The position numbers were made by a program, and so were the translations under genes. Positions 1 through 8,952 of a DNA stretch of 64,000 bases are shown one piece after another. Position 1 is the first letter of the stretch. Each line of letters starts with the position of its first letter. The DNA is from Bernardetia sp. MNP-M8 (GTDB lineage: Bacteria; Bacteroidota; Bacteroidia; Cytophagales; Bernardetiaceae). The notes below the pieces were generated by a model, which ran no database searches, was not told the origin of the DNA, and saw nothing but the letters and a program-made list of their open reading frames with translations. The DNA is taken from contig NZ_CP147012.1 of assembly GCF_037126285.1 (NCBI RefSeq), positions 4,941,001 through 5,005,000 on the forward strand. Reading direction: 5' to 3'.

Positions 1-12
1 CATACAACAAGT

Positions 13-51
13 TCCTATTCAATTGTTATGATTGAATAGGATTTTTTTTAT
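13..51 (+). terminator. Rho-independent terminator
   Basis: A stem of TCCTATTCAAT pairing with ATTGAATAGGA is followed by a run of eight T. It would end a gene lying left of the window on the plus strand. Confidence 0.7.
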
Positions 52-132
52 TGGAAAGGAATTGTTTTTTTTATAGTTTTATTCTAAATTAAAATCTGTT
101 TGCTTACATATAGAGGTTTATAAAACAAATAC

Positions 133-3100
133 ATGAACAAAATTACAAAACCAAGTAGAATCCTCAGTCCTGCCTATCGCAAAATTAATGTGACTAGAAA
201 TGAAATAAATAATTTCAAAAGTGCATTGAATATCTGTTTGGAGCATATCAAAATAAGCGAAGAGAAAAATGAGAGTGAAGAGAACATAAAAAAATATGTA
301 GGCGATTTTTTGCACCAAGCATTTTATCAAGAGTATTTAATCAATACAAAAGACAAAATTGATTTGGCTATTTATGCTGGAAAAGATGCTACTAGCAATA
401 TTAGTGTTTTGATAGAAGCCAAACGACCAAGCAATAAAAGTGAGTTCTTGAAAACAGATAATCTCAATAGAAAAGCATTACAAGAACTATTGCTCTATTA
501 TTTGAGAGAACGAGTAACATTAGAAAATAATCAAATCAAATATTTGATTGCTACGAATGGCAATGAATGGTATTTTTTTAAAGGAGAAGATTTTTACAAT
601 ACATTTTATAAAAATAAAAAACTGCTCAAAGAATATAACGAGTTTGTAAACAAGCAAAAGGATTCTTCCAAAAATGAGTTATTCTACAATGAAATTGCTA
701 AAAAATATATTGAAGAAGTAAAAGACGAATTGCCATTTCTATATATCGATATCAAAAAAGATTTTCAAGAATTTTTGCCTATCGAAAATACAGATGATGA
801 TAAGTTAGTTTCTCTGTACAAAGTATTTTCTCCGATTCATCTTTTGGCACAATCGTATGGAAATGATAGCAATCAGCTCAACAAGCAGTTTTATTACGAA
901 CTTTTGCACATCATCGGACTAGAAGAAGTAAAAGAGAAAGGCAAAAAAGTAATTCAGCGAAAAGAAAAAGGAACACGAAATGACGGCTCACTCTTAGAAA
1001 CGACTATTTTTATTTTAGAAGATAGAGATTACTTGAGAAAAGTAGATAATCTCAAAACGTATGCACAGAATAAAGAAGAACAATTATTCAATGTCGCTTT
1101 AGAGCTTTGTCTGACGTGGATAAACCGAATTTTGTTCCTCAAATTATTAGAATCTCAATTGGTAGTTTATAATCAGGATTCGAAATATAAATTTCTGAAT
1201 ACTGATTTCATTACTGGTTATGATGATTTGGAAGAACTGTTTTTTTCTGCTTTAGCAAAGAAAATAGAAGACCGAAACGAGCGCATAAAAGAAAAATACA
1301 ATCATATTCCCTACTTAAATAGTTCGCTTTTTGAACCCAATCAATTAGAAGATACAGCTCTACGAATTTCGAACCTGAAAGAAATTGATTTAGAATTGTA
1401 TGATAAAACGGTTCTGAAAGATAATCTAAAACGCCTTACTGGTGGTTTGCCTACTTTAGGATACATTTTTCGCTTTTTGGAAGCCTATGATTTTAGTGGA
1501 GAAAAAGGCGAAAAAGTAGATGAGAGCAATCAAGCCAAAACGCTTATTTCGGCTTCTGTATTGGGACTTATTTTTGAAAAAATAAATGGCTACAAAGACG
1601 GCTCGTTTTATACGCCTGCCTATATTACGATGTATATGGCTAAAGAAGCCTTGCGTAGGGCTGTCGTGCAAAAATTCAATACGTATTATACGTGGAAATG
1701 TAGCGATTTTGAGCAGCTAAAAGAAGATTTGAAGGATTATATACGAAATGGCGATAGAGAAACTATCCGAAAAGAAGCCAATCAAATCATTAATTCACTC
1801 AAAATATGTGACCCTGCTGTGGGTTCTGGACACTTTTTGGTAAGTGCTTTGAACGAACTTATCGCCATAAAAAGCGAGCTTAGTATTTTGATAGATAAAG
1901 ACGGAAAACGTTTGAATGCTTATATTCAGATTGATAACGACGAACTGATTATTGAAGACGAAAACGAAGAAATATTTACCTACAAACCCAAAAATAAAAC
2001 AAGCCAACGCCTACAAGAAACGCTTTTTCATGAAAAACAAAGTCTTATTGAAAGCTGTCTTTTTGGTGTAGATATAAATCCAAATTCTGTCAAGATATGT
2101 AGGTTGCGTTTGTGGATAGAACTATTGAAAAATGCGTATTATACTCAAGAAAATCAACTTCAAACGCTGCCAAATATTGATATTAATATCAAAACTGGAA
2201 ACTCTCTGATTAGTCGTTTTGAGCTAGATGAAGATTTGAAAAATGCCTTCAAAAGCAAAGATAATCCGTATAGTTTGAACGATTACAAAAATGCTGTTCA
2301 AGAATACAAAAATACCAATAACAAAGAGCGAAAAAGAGAAATTATCAAAATTATTGATACAATAAAATCAGCTTTTACAGGAACGCTAGACGGAAAATTT
2401 AAGAAAAAAATAGCATCTGCAAGAGGAAAACTAGAACAAAAACAAACCGAAGTACAAAACCTAGAAGCATTTGGACAAAAAATAAGCAAAACTCTAAGTG
2501 CAGAACTCAAAAAACTAAAACTAGCTCTCAACAAAGCACAAGAAGAAAAAGAAGGGTTACTAAACAATGTAATTTATCAAAATGCCTTTGAATGGCGTTT
2601 TGAGTTTCCAGAAGTCTTGAATCAAAAGGGGGAATTTGTAGGTTTTGATGTGGTGATTGGGAATCCTCCTTATGGTGTTAAAATAGTTGATAGAGAATTT
2701 ATGAAAAAGGAGTATCCTAGAACAAGTTATGGACAGCTAGACACGTATAAATACTTTACAGATTTGGGTTTGAGAATTTTAAATATTGATGGAAATATCG
2801 GTTTTATTACTTCTGATAGCTATTTAGAAAAGGAATATTTCAAAGATTTGAGAAAGTTAATGGTTTCAAAATCCGTAGAAATTACTAATATTAAGCTAGG
2901 TAACGATATTTTTGATGAGGTTAATCTACCTACTGCTATATTCAATTTGAAAAAAGGAAATTCTCAAAATAAATCCTTTTGGTTTGGAGATATTTCCTCA
3001 ATCAATAGAAAAAATGTATCTATTTGTTTAAATCAATTGACTTTCTCAAGAGAACAACCTGATTATGATGAGCAATTTACTATCAAAAACTCTATTTTAT

Positions 3101-3813
3101 CAGGTAAAAAAACTATTGCATTAATTGATATATATGACCAAGTTATGGGTGTTAAAGTTTATCAAATAGGTAAGGGTAAGCCTAAGCAAACAAGTTTTGA
3201 AAAAGATAATGATATATTTATATCTAAAAAAAACAAAAACAATGAGTATGTAAAGTTTATCAGCCAAGGCATAAATAGGTATTATTATGAGGAAAAATCA
3301 GAATACATTAGATATGGCGAATGGTTAGCTGAACCAAGGCAACCTAAGTATTTTTTTTCTGAAAAAGTAGTAGTTAGGGAGATAATAAATCCAAGAGTAT
3401 TTGCTACCTACTTCAAAGAGAATTGCATAATAAAAAATGTAGCTGCTGTAATTATTAAGAGGTCAGATAATTATCAATTGGATTACCTTCTAGGCATTTT
3501 AAACTCAAAACTCATAACATATTATATTTTTGAGCAAACACCTAAATCAAATAATAAATCTTACCCTAGTTTTAACTCTAAATTGTTAAAATCTTTACCT
3601 ATTGCTGATGTGAATATAGATTCTCAAAAGAAGATAGGGAAAATCGCAATGAAAATTCTATCCTCAAAAAAACAAAATCCTGATACAGACACAAGTGCTT
3701 TAGAAAATGAAATTGATATTTTGGTTTATAAACTCTATGATTTGAGTTATGAAGAGGTTTTGCTAATTGATTCAGATTTTGGCTTGAGTGAAGAGGAGTA
3801 TAATAGAAAGTAG
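133..3813 (+). CDS. Type IIG restriction enzyme / adenine-specific DNA methyltransferase
   Basis: A single 1226-residue chain that should both cut and methylate DNA. Near the N-terminus a PD-(D/E)xK-like nuclease motif is visible: D77, then E95-A-K97 on a predicted beta hairpin. The methyltransferase core has motif I DPAVGSGHF (from D560) for S-adenosylmethionine binding and motif IV NPPY (844-847), the amino-methyltransferase signature. Charged helical residues at about 730-815 separate the two motifs, and the region after about 950 is the likely target-recognition domain. Order and length fit the Eco57I/type IIG class. No separate specificity or restriction subunit lies beside it. The last 18 codons are copied repeatedly in the tandem array that follows. 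The recognition sequence cannot be inferred. Confidence 0.9.
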   Translation: MNKITKPSRILSPAYRKINVTRNEINNFKSALNICLEHIKISEEKNESEENIKKYVGDFLHQAFYQEYLINTKDKIDLAIYAGKDATSNISVLIEAKRPSNKSEFLKTDNLNRKALQELLLYYLRERVTLENNQIKYLIATNGNEWYFFKGEDFYNTFYKNKKLLKEYNEFVNKQKDSSKNELFYNEIAKKYIEEVKDELPFLYIDIKKDFQEFLPIENTDDDKLVSLYKVFSPIHLLAQSYGNDSNQLNKQFYYELLHIIGLEEVKEKGKKVIQRKEKGTRNDGSLLETTIFILEDRDYLRKVDNLKTYAQNKEEQLFNVALELCLTWINRILFLKLLESQLVVYNQDSKYKFLNTDFITGYDDLEELFFSALAKKIEDRNERIKEKYNHIPYLNSSLFEPNQLEDTALRISNLKEIDLELYDKTVLKDNLKRLTGGLPTLGYIFRFLEAYDFSGEKGEKVDESNQAKTLISASVLGLIFEKINGYKDGSFYTPAYITMYMAKEALRRAVVQKFNTYYTWKCSDFEQLKEDLKDYIRNGDRETIRKEANQIINSLKICDPAVGSGHFLVSALNELIAIKSELSILIDKDGKRLNAYIQIDNDELIIEDENEEIFTYKPKNKTSQRLQETLFHEKQSLIESCLFGVDINPNSVKICRLRLWIELLKNAYYTQENQLQTLPNIDINIKTGNSLISRFELDEDLKNAFKSKDNPYSLNDYKNAVQEYKNTNNKERKREIIKIIDTIKSAFTGTLDGKFKKKIASARGKLEQKQTEVQNLEAFGQKISKTLSAELKKLKLALNKAQEEKEGLLNNVIYQNAFEWRFEFPEVLNQKGEFVGFDVVIGNPPYGVKIVDREFMKKEYPRTSYGQLDTYKYFTDLGLRILNIDGNIGFITSDSYLEKEYFKDLRKLMVSKSVEITNIKLGNDIFDEVNLPTAIFNLKKGNSQNKSFWFGDISSINRKNVSICLNQLTFSREQPDYDEQFTIKNSILSGKKTIALIDIYDQVMGVKVYQIGKGKPKQTSFEKDNDIFISKKNKNNEYVKFISQGINRYYYEEKSEYIRYGEWLAEPRQPKYFFSEKVVVREIINPRVFATYFKENCIIKNVAAVIIKRSDNYQLDYLLGILNSKLITYYIFEQTPKSNNKSYPSFNSKLLKSLPIADVNIDSQKKIGKIAMKILSSKKQNPDTDTSALENEIDILVYKLYDLSYEEVLLIDSDFGLSEEEYNRK

Positions 3814-4790
3814 TTTTTACCTCAACGACGGCTTTAATCTCGTTGACGGTTGAATATAAACCGTCGTTGAGACTCAAATGCAGCCGTCAACGAGGATTTT
3901 GTTTTGCTTATTGATTCTGATTTTGGCTTGAGTGAAGAGGAGTATAAGTGAAGAGGAGTATAATAGAAAGTAGTTTTTACCTCAACGACGGCTTTAGTCT
4001 CGTTGACGGTTGAATGTAAACCGTCGTTGAGACTCAAATGCAGCCGTCAACGAGGATTTTGTTTTGCTTATTGATTCTGATTTTGGCTTGAGTGAAGAGG
4101 AGTATAATAAAGTATAGTGGTTTTTACCTCAACGACGGCTTTAGTCTCGTTGACGGTTGAATATAAACCGTCGTTGAGACTCAAATGCAGCCGTCAACGA
4201 GGGTTTTGTTTTGCTTATTGATTCTGATTTTGGCTTGAGTGAAGAGGAGTATAATAGAAAGTAGTTTTTATCTCAACGACGGCTTTCGCCTCGTTGACGG
4301 TTGAATATAAACCGTCGTTGAGACTCAAATGCAGCCGTCAACGAGGATTTTGTTTTGCTTATTGATTCTGATTTTGGCTTGAGTGAAGAGGAGTATAATA
4401 GAAAGTAGTTTTTACCTCAACGACGGCTTTAGTCTCGTTGACGGTTGGTAAATATAAACCGTCGTCAGTCGTCAAATGCAGCCGTCAACGAGGATTTTGT
4501 TTTGCTTATTGATTCTGATTTTGGCTTGAGTGAAGAGGAGTATAATAGAAAGTAGTTTTTACCTCAACGACGGCTTTAGTCTCGTTGACGGTTGAATGTA
4601 AACCGTCGTTGAGACTCAAATGCAGCCGTCAACGAGGGTTTTGTTTTGATTATTGATTCAGATTTTGCTTTAAGTGAAGAGGAGTATAATAAAGTATAAT
4701 GGTTTTTATCTCAACGACGGCTTTCGCCTCGTTGACGGTTGAATGTAAACCGTCGTCAAATGCAGCCGTCAACGAGGATTTTGCCCATAA
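3814..4790. repeat. Seven-unit tandem array with interleaved inverted repeats
   Basis: Units begin (at CTCAACGACGG) at 3821, 3981, 4128, 4272, 4416, 4563 and 4710, so the periods are 160, 147, 144, 144, 147 and 147 bp. Each unit holds four arms in the order A (CTCAACGACGG), B (CTCGTTGACGG), A' (CCGTCGTTGAG), B' (CCGTCAACGAG). In unit 1 they lie at 3821-3831, 3839-3849, 3861-3871 and 3884-3894. A' is the reverse complement of A, and B' of B. The rest of each of units 1-6 copies the 3' end of the preceding restriction-methylation gene, from codons for VLLIDSDFG to its stop. The first period is longer because a 16-bp piece around 3940-3960 is duplicated. A' is damaged in units 5 and 7; B and B' are intact in all seven. 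Confidence 0.95.
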
Positions 4791-4821
4791 AAGACAAAAC
4801 TTAATATTGTCTAATAACCTT

Positions 4822-4850
4822 GTTTTGCAGACAAAATAACCCGTTTTGCA
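4822..4850 (+). promoter_or_regulatory. Candidate LytTR operator (direct repeat, 21-bp period)
   Basis: GTTTTGCA occurs at 4822-4829 and again at 4843-4850, a 21-bp period that puts both copies on the same face of the helix, 78-106 bp upstream of the sensor kinase start. A closely similar pair stands at 7031-7059. LytTR-domain regulators typically bind paired direct repeats with this spacing. The assignment to the neighbouring regulator is inference. Confidence 0.5.
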
Positions 4851-4927
4851 AATTAAGTTTGTTTAAATATTCATAACTATAGACTTTTGACCTATTAATC
4901 AGTTAATTAATTTTAATTCTTTCTAAT

Positions 4928-5965
4928 ATGAAAAAGTCAGTTGTTTATATTGTTCACACAGCATTTTGGGTGTTATACTTTTTATTGCTTTTGCTGATTA
5001 TCGCTGCTGCGACAAAAGGGTTTTCATCAAATATACCTTTTGGATACATTGCCAAAGTAGGATTTTCATTTGTTGTGATTCCTTCTGTTATTACATTTTA
5101 TCTGTGTTATTTCTACCTGTTTACAAAATACATCAAAACAAAAAAAATAGTTTCTTCACTTGTTTATGCTATCTTGTTTTCTGTTGGTTCGGCTCTTGTT
5201 GGGGGACTATTTTTAAGCCTGCTTTTTGGTTTAGATATGATGTTTAAAGGTGGTATAAGTTCTTTTCTTGCTCAACTTTTTTCTATGGTACTGATTGGAT
5301 TGCTTGCAGGTGTAATGAGCATTATTATCAATGGTTTTATTACTTGGTATGATGAAATAAAATTAAAAGAAGAACTCATTATTAAAAATCATCAAATTGA
5401 ATTAGCCTTAGTAAAAGCACAATTAGATCCCCATTTCTTATTCAACACAATTAATAACATTGATGCCTTGATACTCAAAGACCCAAAAATAGCTTCTGAA
5501 TACTTAAATAAACTATCAGATATTCTTCGGTTTATGCTTTTTGAAACTAAAGCTCAAAGAATTGATTTATCAAAGGAAATTGAATACATAGAAAAATACA
5601 TTGCGTTACAAAAAACAAGAACAGCAAACGAGAGTTTTGTGCATTTTACACTAAACGGAAACTTATCCAATCAAGTGATTCCACCCATGCTTTTAATCTC
5701 ATTTATCGAAAATGCATTCAAACACACAGCCAATAAAAAAATAGAAAATGCAATAACCATTTCCTTAAATATTGACGATAAAACAATAGTTTTTGAGTGT
5801 GAAAATAAGTACAACCCTAAAAACAAAATTCAAATAGAACATAGTGGCATAGGAAATAATTTGATTAGAAAAAGAATAGAACTTTTGTATCCCCAAAAGC
5901 ACAATTTATCTATCATTAACCTCAACAACTCTTACCGAGTAACCTTAACCTTAATAAATGACTAA
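4928..5965 (+). CDS. LytS/YehU-type sensor histidine kinase
   Basis: A 345-residue membrane kinase. Four hydrophobic segments fill residues 8-28, 42-65, 75-102 and 113-138. The His_kinase (PF06580) core follows with QLDPHFLFN, the phospho-acceptor being H169. The ATP-binding part shows an N-box (SFIENAFKH) and a G-box (SGIGNNLIRKR). There is no recognisable extracellular sensor domain, so the membrane segments probably sense the signal. The gene overlaps the downstream regulator by 8 bp, the usual arrangement for a translationally coupled two-component pair. What it senses is unknown. Confidence 0.9.
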   Translation: MKKSVVYIVHTAFWVLYFLLLLLIIAAATKGFSSNIPFGYIAKVGFSFVVIPSVITFYLCYFYLFTKYIKTKKIVSSLVYAILFSVGSALVGGLFLSLLFGLDMMFKGGISSFLAQLFSMVLIGLLAGVMSIIINGFITWYDEIKLKEELIIKNHQIELALVKAQLDPHFLFNTINNIDALILKDPKIASEYLNKLSDILRFMLFETKAQRIDLSKEIEYIEKYIALQKTRTANESFVHFTLNGNLSNQVIPPMLLISFIENAFKHTANKKIENAITISLNIDDKTIVFECENKYNPKNKIQIEHSGIGNNLIRKRIELLYPQKHNLSIINLNNSYRVTLTLIND

Positions 5966-6647
5966 ATATACATGTATCATCATAGAAGACGAACCTTTGG
6001 CATTGGAAAAGACCAAAGGTTTTGTCGTAAAAATTCCTTTTTTGGATTTACTTGAAACATTTGATAATGCCCTTGAAGGATTGACATTTTTGAAGTCTAA
6101 TAAGGTGGATGTACTTTTTTTAGATATCAATATGGACGAACTTTCAGGTATTGAGTTGTTGGAAAGTTCTAATTTAGATTGTCAGGTAATTATTACGACT
6201 GCCTATTCAGAGTATGCCTTAAAAGGCTATGAACTTTATGTTACTGATTATTTGTTAAAACCTTTTTCATTTGAACGTTTTTTGCAAGCAGTAAATAAAA
6301 TTCAAGACAAAAAATTGGTCAAATCTAATGAATTGACGAGTAATTATATTTTTATAAAAACAGAAAATCGCTTGGAAAAAGTTAATCTTGATGAAATACT
6401 ATTTATTGAAGGAATGAGAGATTACAGAAGAATACACACCACTAACAAACGAATTATGACACTTCAAAACTTTTCGGAGTTGGAGCAACTTATATCAGCA
6501 AAATTAATTTGTCGGGTGCATAAATCGTATATGGTTGCTATTAGTAAAATTGAAGAAATTGAACGAAGTCGAATTAAAATTTCAAATGAACTTATTCCTA
6601 TTTCAGAAACATATAGAAAGCATTTTTTTGCACAGATTAATATTTAA
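5958..6647 (+). CDS. LytTR-family response regulator
   Basis: 229 residues. The N-terminal receiver domain has the acidic pair E10-D11 and the phospho-acceptor D56 in VLFLDINM, and ends with the conserved lysine of LLKPF. The C-terminal half (about 130-229) is a LytTR DNA-binding domain: IFIKTENRLEKV, then LFIEGMRDYRRIH, and RVHKSYMVAISKIE near the end. It is the cognate partner of the overlapping LytS-type kinase. Two matching direct repeats, upstream of this operon and of the hydrolase gene at 7129, are candidate binding sites, which suggests autoregulation and control of that neighbour. Confidence 0.92.
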   Translation: MTKYTCIIIEDEPLALEKTKGFVVKIPFLDLLETFDNALEGLTFLKSNKVDVLFLDINMDELSGIELLESSNLDCQVIITTAYSEYALKGYELYVTDYLLKPFSFERFLQAVNKIQDKKLVKSNELTSNYIFIKTENRLEKVNLDEILFIEGMRDYRRIHTTNKRIMTLQNFSELEQLISAKLICRVHKSYMVAISKIEEIERSRIKISNELIPISETYRKHFFAQINI

Positions 6648-6929
6648 TGGGTTATTGTAGCCTACTACTTTTTTTAAAGATCGAAGTCAAATCCTATCAG
6701 TCAATCGCTCATTATCTTGTAACAAAAGTTTATTTGTGTTTTACTATTGTCAGTGAGAACACCAACAATGGTAGAATTATAATTTACAATCTTTTTTTAT
6801 AAAGTGTTCATTTATAAGTGATTGAACTAAATTATTTAGAGCTTATTTATTAAGCATCTTTTTTAGAATGAAACCCATAACTTTAGTTATGGAATAGTTG
6901 GAGGATATTTTCCACCTTTCTACTCCTCT

Positions 6930-6961
6930 TTTCCCACGATTAAAATCGTGGGTTTTGTTAT
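6930..6961 (+). terminator. Rho-independent terminator
   Basis: CCCACGAT (6933-6940) pairs with ATCGTGGG (6945-6952) and is followed by TTTTGTTAT. It lies about 285 bp after the regulator stop codon, so that operon may have a long 3' untranslated region. Confidence 0.6.
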
Positions 6962-7030
6962 ATGTAATTCTGCCCAATTACTTAACAAAATATACAGTAG
7001 TGCGAAAGTCTTATAGATGTTATAATCCAT

Positions 7031-7059
7031 ATTTTGCAGACAAAAAAAAGGTGTTTGCA
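7031..7059 (+). promoter_or_regulatory. Candidate LytTR operator upstream of hydrolase
   Basis: ATTTTGCA at 7031-7038 and TGTTTGCA at 7052-7059 are spaced 21 bp apart, like the pair at 4822-4850, and share the 14-bp string TTTTGCAGACAAAA with it. The site is 70-98 bp before the start codon at 7129. Confidence 0.5.
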
Positions 7060-7128
7060 TAATCTATTTTCACAACAGAAGCTATTATTCGACATTTGTT
7101 TCAGTATTAATTTAAAACCAATTAAAAA

Positions 7129-8763
7129 ATGAAACGAATTGCATTTATCTATGTCGCATTGCTGATTACTTTTTCAGCAACAAGTCAAAATCCTACAAAT
7201 CTTATTGATAATTTATTTATCGATTGGAGTACAGAAAACAATCCAGGGGGTGTTGTTTTGGTAACACATCAAAACAATCTTGTTTTTACAAAAGCGTATG
7301 GCTTGGCAAATATTCCGTACCAAATTGCAAATACAGAAGAAAGTGTTTTTAATATTGGTTCTTTATCAAAACAATTTACAGCCATGGGAATTGTTTTGTT
7401 ATATCTTGATGGAAAACTATCCTTTGATGATGATATTAAAACCTATTTACCTGAATTTACTGATTTTGGAAAGACGATAACTATTCGACAGTTATTGCAT
7501 CACACAAGTGGATTAAGAGCCGTTCCCGAATTGTTTGGTCTAGCAGGTTGGCGTTCGGGCGATGCCATTTCAAACGATGATGTTTATAGATATTTATTAA
7601 AACAGCAAGATTTGAATTTTGAACCTAATTCTGAATTTATGTATTCTAATTCAGGTTATATTTTACTTGCTAAAATTATTGAAAGGATTTCTAAACAAGA
7701 CTTCAAAAGCTACATGAAAGAAAAAGTTTTTCAACCACTTCACCTGAATTCCACTTTTGTTGAGGAAGATTATTCTGCAATCATTACCAAAACGGCAAAT
7801 TCTTATACTGAAACAGCACCTTCATTTTTTCAAACGGTTGAAAACAACGATTTAACTTATGGAGCTTCCAATGTCTATTCTACAAGTGTCGATATATCGA
7901 ACTGGGCAAAAAATTATACTAAAGCTCCTAAAAGTTGGAAAAAAGCCTTTTCAATACTTGAAACTTTAACTACATTAAATTCAGGCGAGAAAAATAATTA
8001 TGCTTTTGGAATTGTAATTGATGATTTTTTTGGAAATCGTAGAATACAACATACAGGTGCTATTGCTGGTTTTCAGTCAATAATGTATTCTTATCCTGAT
8101 GAAGACTTACAAATTATCATTTTGTCAAATTTCACTTCAAATCAATTATCACAAAAAGCCAATCAAATCAGCCAACTTTTCCTACAAAACAAATCTAAAC
8201 CTACCAAAATTGAAGAAATAAAAAGTTCCTTTAAAATTAGCATTGAAGATTTGCAAAAAAATGAAGGAATGTATTGGAACGATAAAAATAATTATTCCCG
8301 AAAAATTTTTGTAGCCAACGATACTTTGTGGTATTTAAGAAATAATAATCAAAAATCGCCTCTTCTTCCTATATCTGAAACAGAATTTCAAATGGGGGGT
8401 ATCAATGAAAAATTAGTTATAAAATTTGATATTCATTCAGCAAAAATGACTTTAATTTTTGCGAATAATTCCACTGAAACATTTGAAAAATACGAAGATA
8501 AATTGCTTACGTTGGAGGAATTAAAATCATATACAGGAGAATTTTATAGTAGCGAGTTAGAAACTTTTTATACTATAACGCTCAAAGACAAATCATTATA
8601 CGGTTATCATAGTCGCTTTGGTGAATTTGAAATTCAAGTGCTTAAAAGAGATGTCGTGAGCTGGTCAGGAATGGCAATTTCGAAGTACAAAAGAAATGGA
8701 AATAGTATTGGCTTTTGGGTAACCATGAATGGAATTCGAAATTTGTGGTTTGAAAAAAAATAA
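7129..8763 (+). CDS. Exported class C beta-lactamase-family serine hydrolase
   Basis: 544 residues with an N-terminal signal peptide (MKRIAFIYVALLITFSATS). The beta-lactamase/transpeptidase-like domain has all three active-site elements: S78-L-S-K81 (nucleophile and general base), Y172-S-N174, and H308-T-G310 in place of KTG. About 190 further residues form a C-terminal beta-rich extension of the type found on many bacterial serine peptidases of this family. These enzymes act on D-amino-acid peptides, esters or beta-lactams, and the substrate cannot be told from sequence. The gene stands alone but carries the same upstream direct repeat as the LytS/LytTR operon. Confidence 0.88.
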   Translation: MKRIAFIYVALLITFSATSQNPTNLIDNLFIDWSTENNPGGVVLVTHQNNLVFTKAYGLANIPYQIANTEESVFNIGSLSKQFTAMGIVLLYLDGKLSFDDDIKTYLPEFTDFGKTITIRQLLHHTSGLRAVPELFGLAGWRSGDAISNDDVYRYLLKQQDLNFEPNSEFMYSNSGYILLAKIIERISKQDFKSYMKEKVFQPLHLNSTFVEEDYSAIITKTANSYTETAPSFFQTVENNDLTYGASNVYSTSVDISNWAKNYTKAPKSWKKAFSILETLTTLNSGEKNNYAFGIVIDDFFGNRRIQHTGAIAGFQSIMYSYPDEDLQIIILSNFTSNQLSQKANQISQLFLQNKSKPTKIEEIKSSFKISIEDLQKNEGMYWNDKNNYSRKIFVANDTLWYLRNNNQKSPLLPISETEFQMGGINEKLVIKFDIHSAKMTLIFANNSTETFEKYEDKLLTLEELKSYTGEFYSSELETFYTITLKDKSLYGYHSRFGEFEIQVLKRDVVSWSGMAISKYKRNGNSIGFWVTMNGIRNLWFEKK

Positions 8764-8786
8764 ATGTCAATATTGACCAAATTTAT

Positions 8787-8794
8787 CTTTGCAG
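8787..8794 (+). promoter_or_regulatory. Orphan Bacteroidota-type -7 element (TATCTTTG)
   Basis: TATCTTTG matches the TAnnTTTG -7 consensus, but only a 4-codon reading frame (ATG at 8821) and then a terminator follow. It could start a short RNA of about 80 nt or be a remnant. Confidence 0.35.
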
Positions 8795-8837
8795 ATATCG
8801 ACAACAGTGAAGGTGATATAATGAATAAATTTTGAAT

Positions 8838-8883
8838 GCAAAAACTCTTATCCAATTTCAAAAATTAGATAAGAGTTTTTTAG
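8838..8883. terminator. Bidirectional terminator between convergent genes
   Basis: AAAACTCTTATC (8841-8852) pairs with GATAAGAGTTTT, flanked by A and T runs. It separates the plus-strand hydrolase from minus-strand lysS. Confidence 0.75.
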
Positions 8884-8952
8884 AATATTAATTGAACAGG
8901 ATTTTAACCCTGTTTTACCTTTGCTGTCATTGGTGGAGACACCAACGACACT

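Larger units (their letters stand above)
6648..7128. other. Intergenic region, 481 bp
   Basis: No gene is seen. It contains a degenerate TTGGTG-type hairpin at 6747-6771, a terminator-like hairpin at 6933-6952 and the candidate LytTR site at 7031-7059. Confidence 0.6.

Noticed and set aside
3599..4037. Minus-strand reading frames across the array (67-92 codons)
   Set aside because: They repeat with the array units and have no start signals; they are artefacts of the repeat.
3814..4790. CRISPR array
   Set aside because: Units are 144-160 bp and repeat throughout; there are no short repeats with unique spacers and no cas genes nearby.
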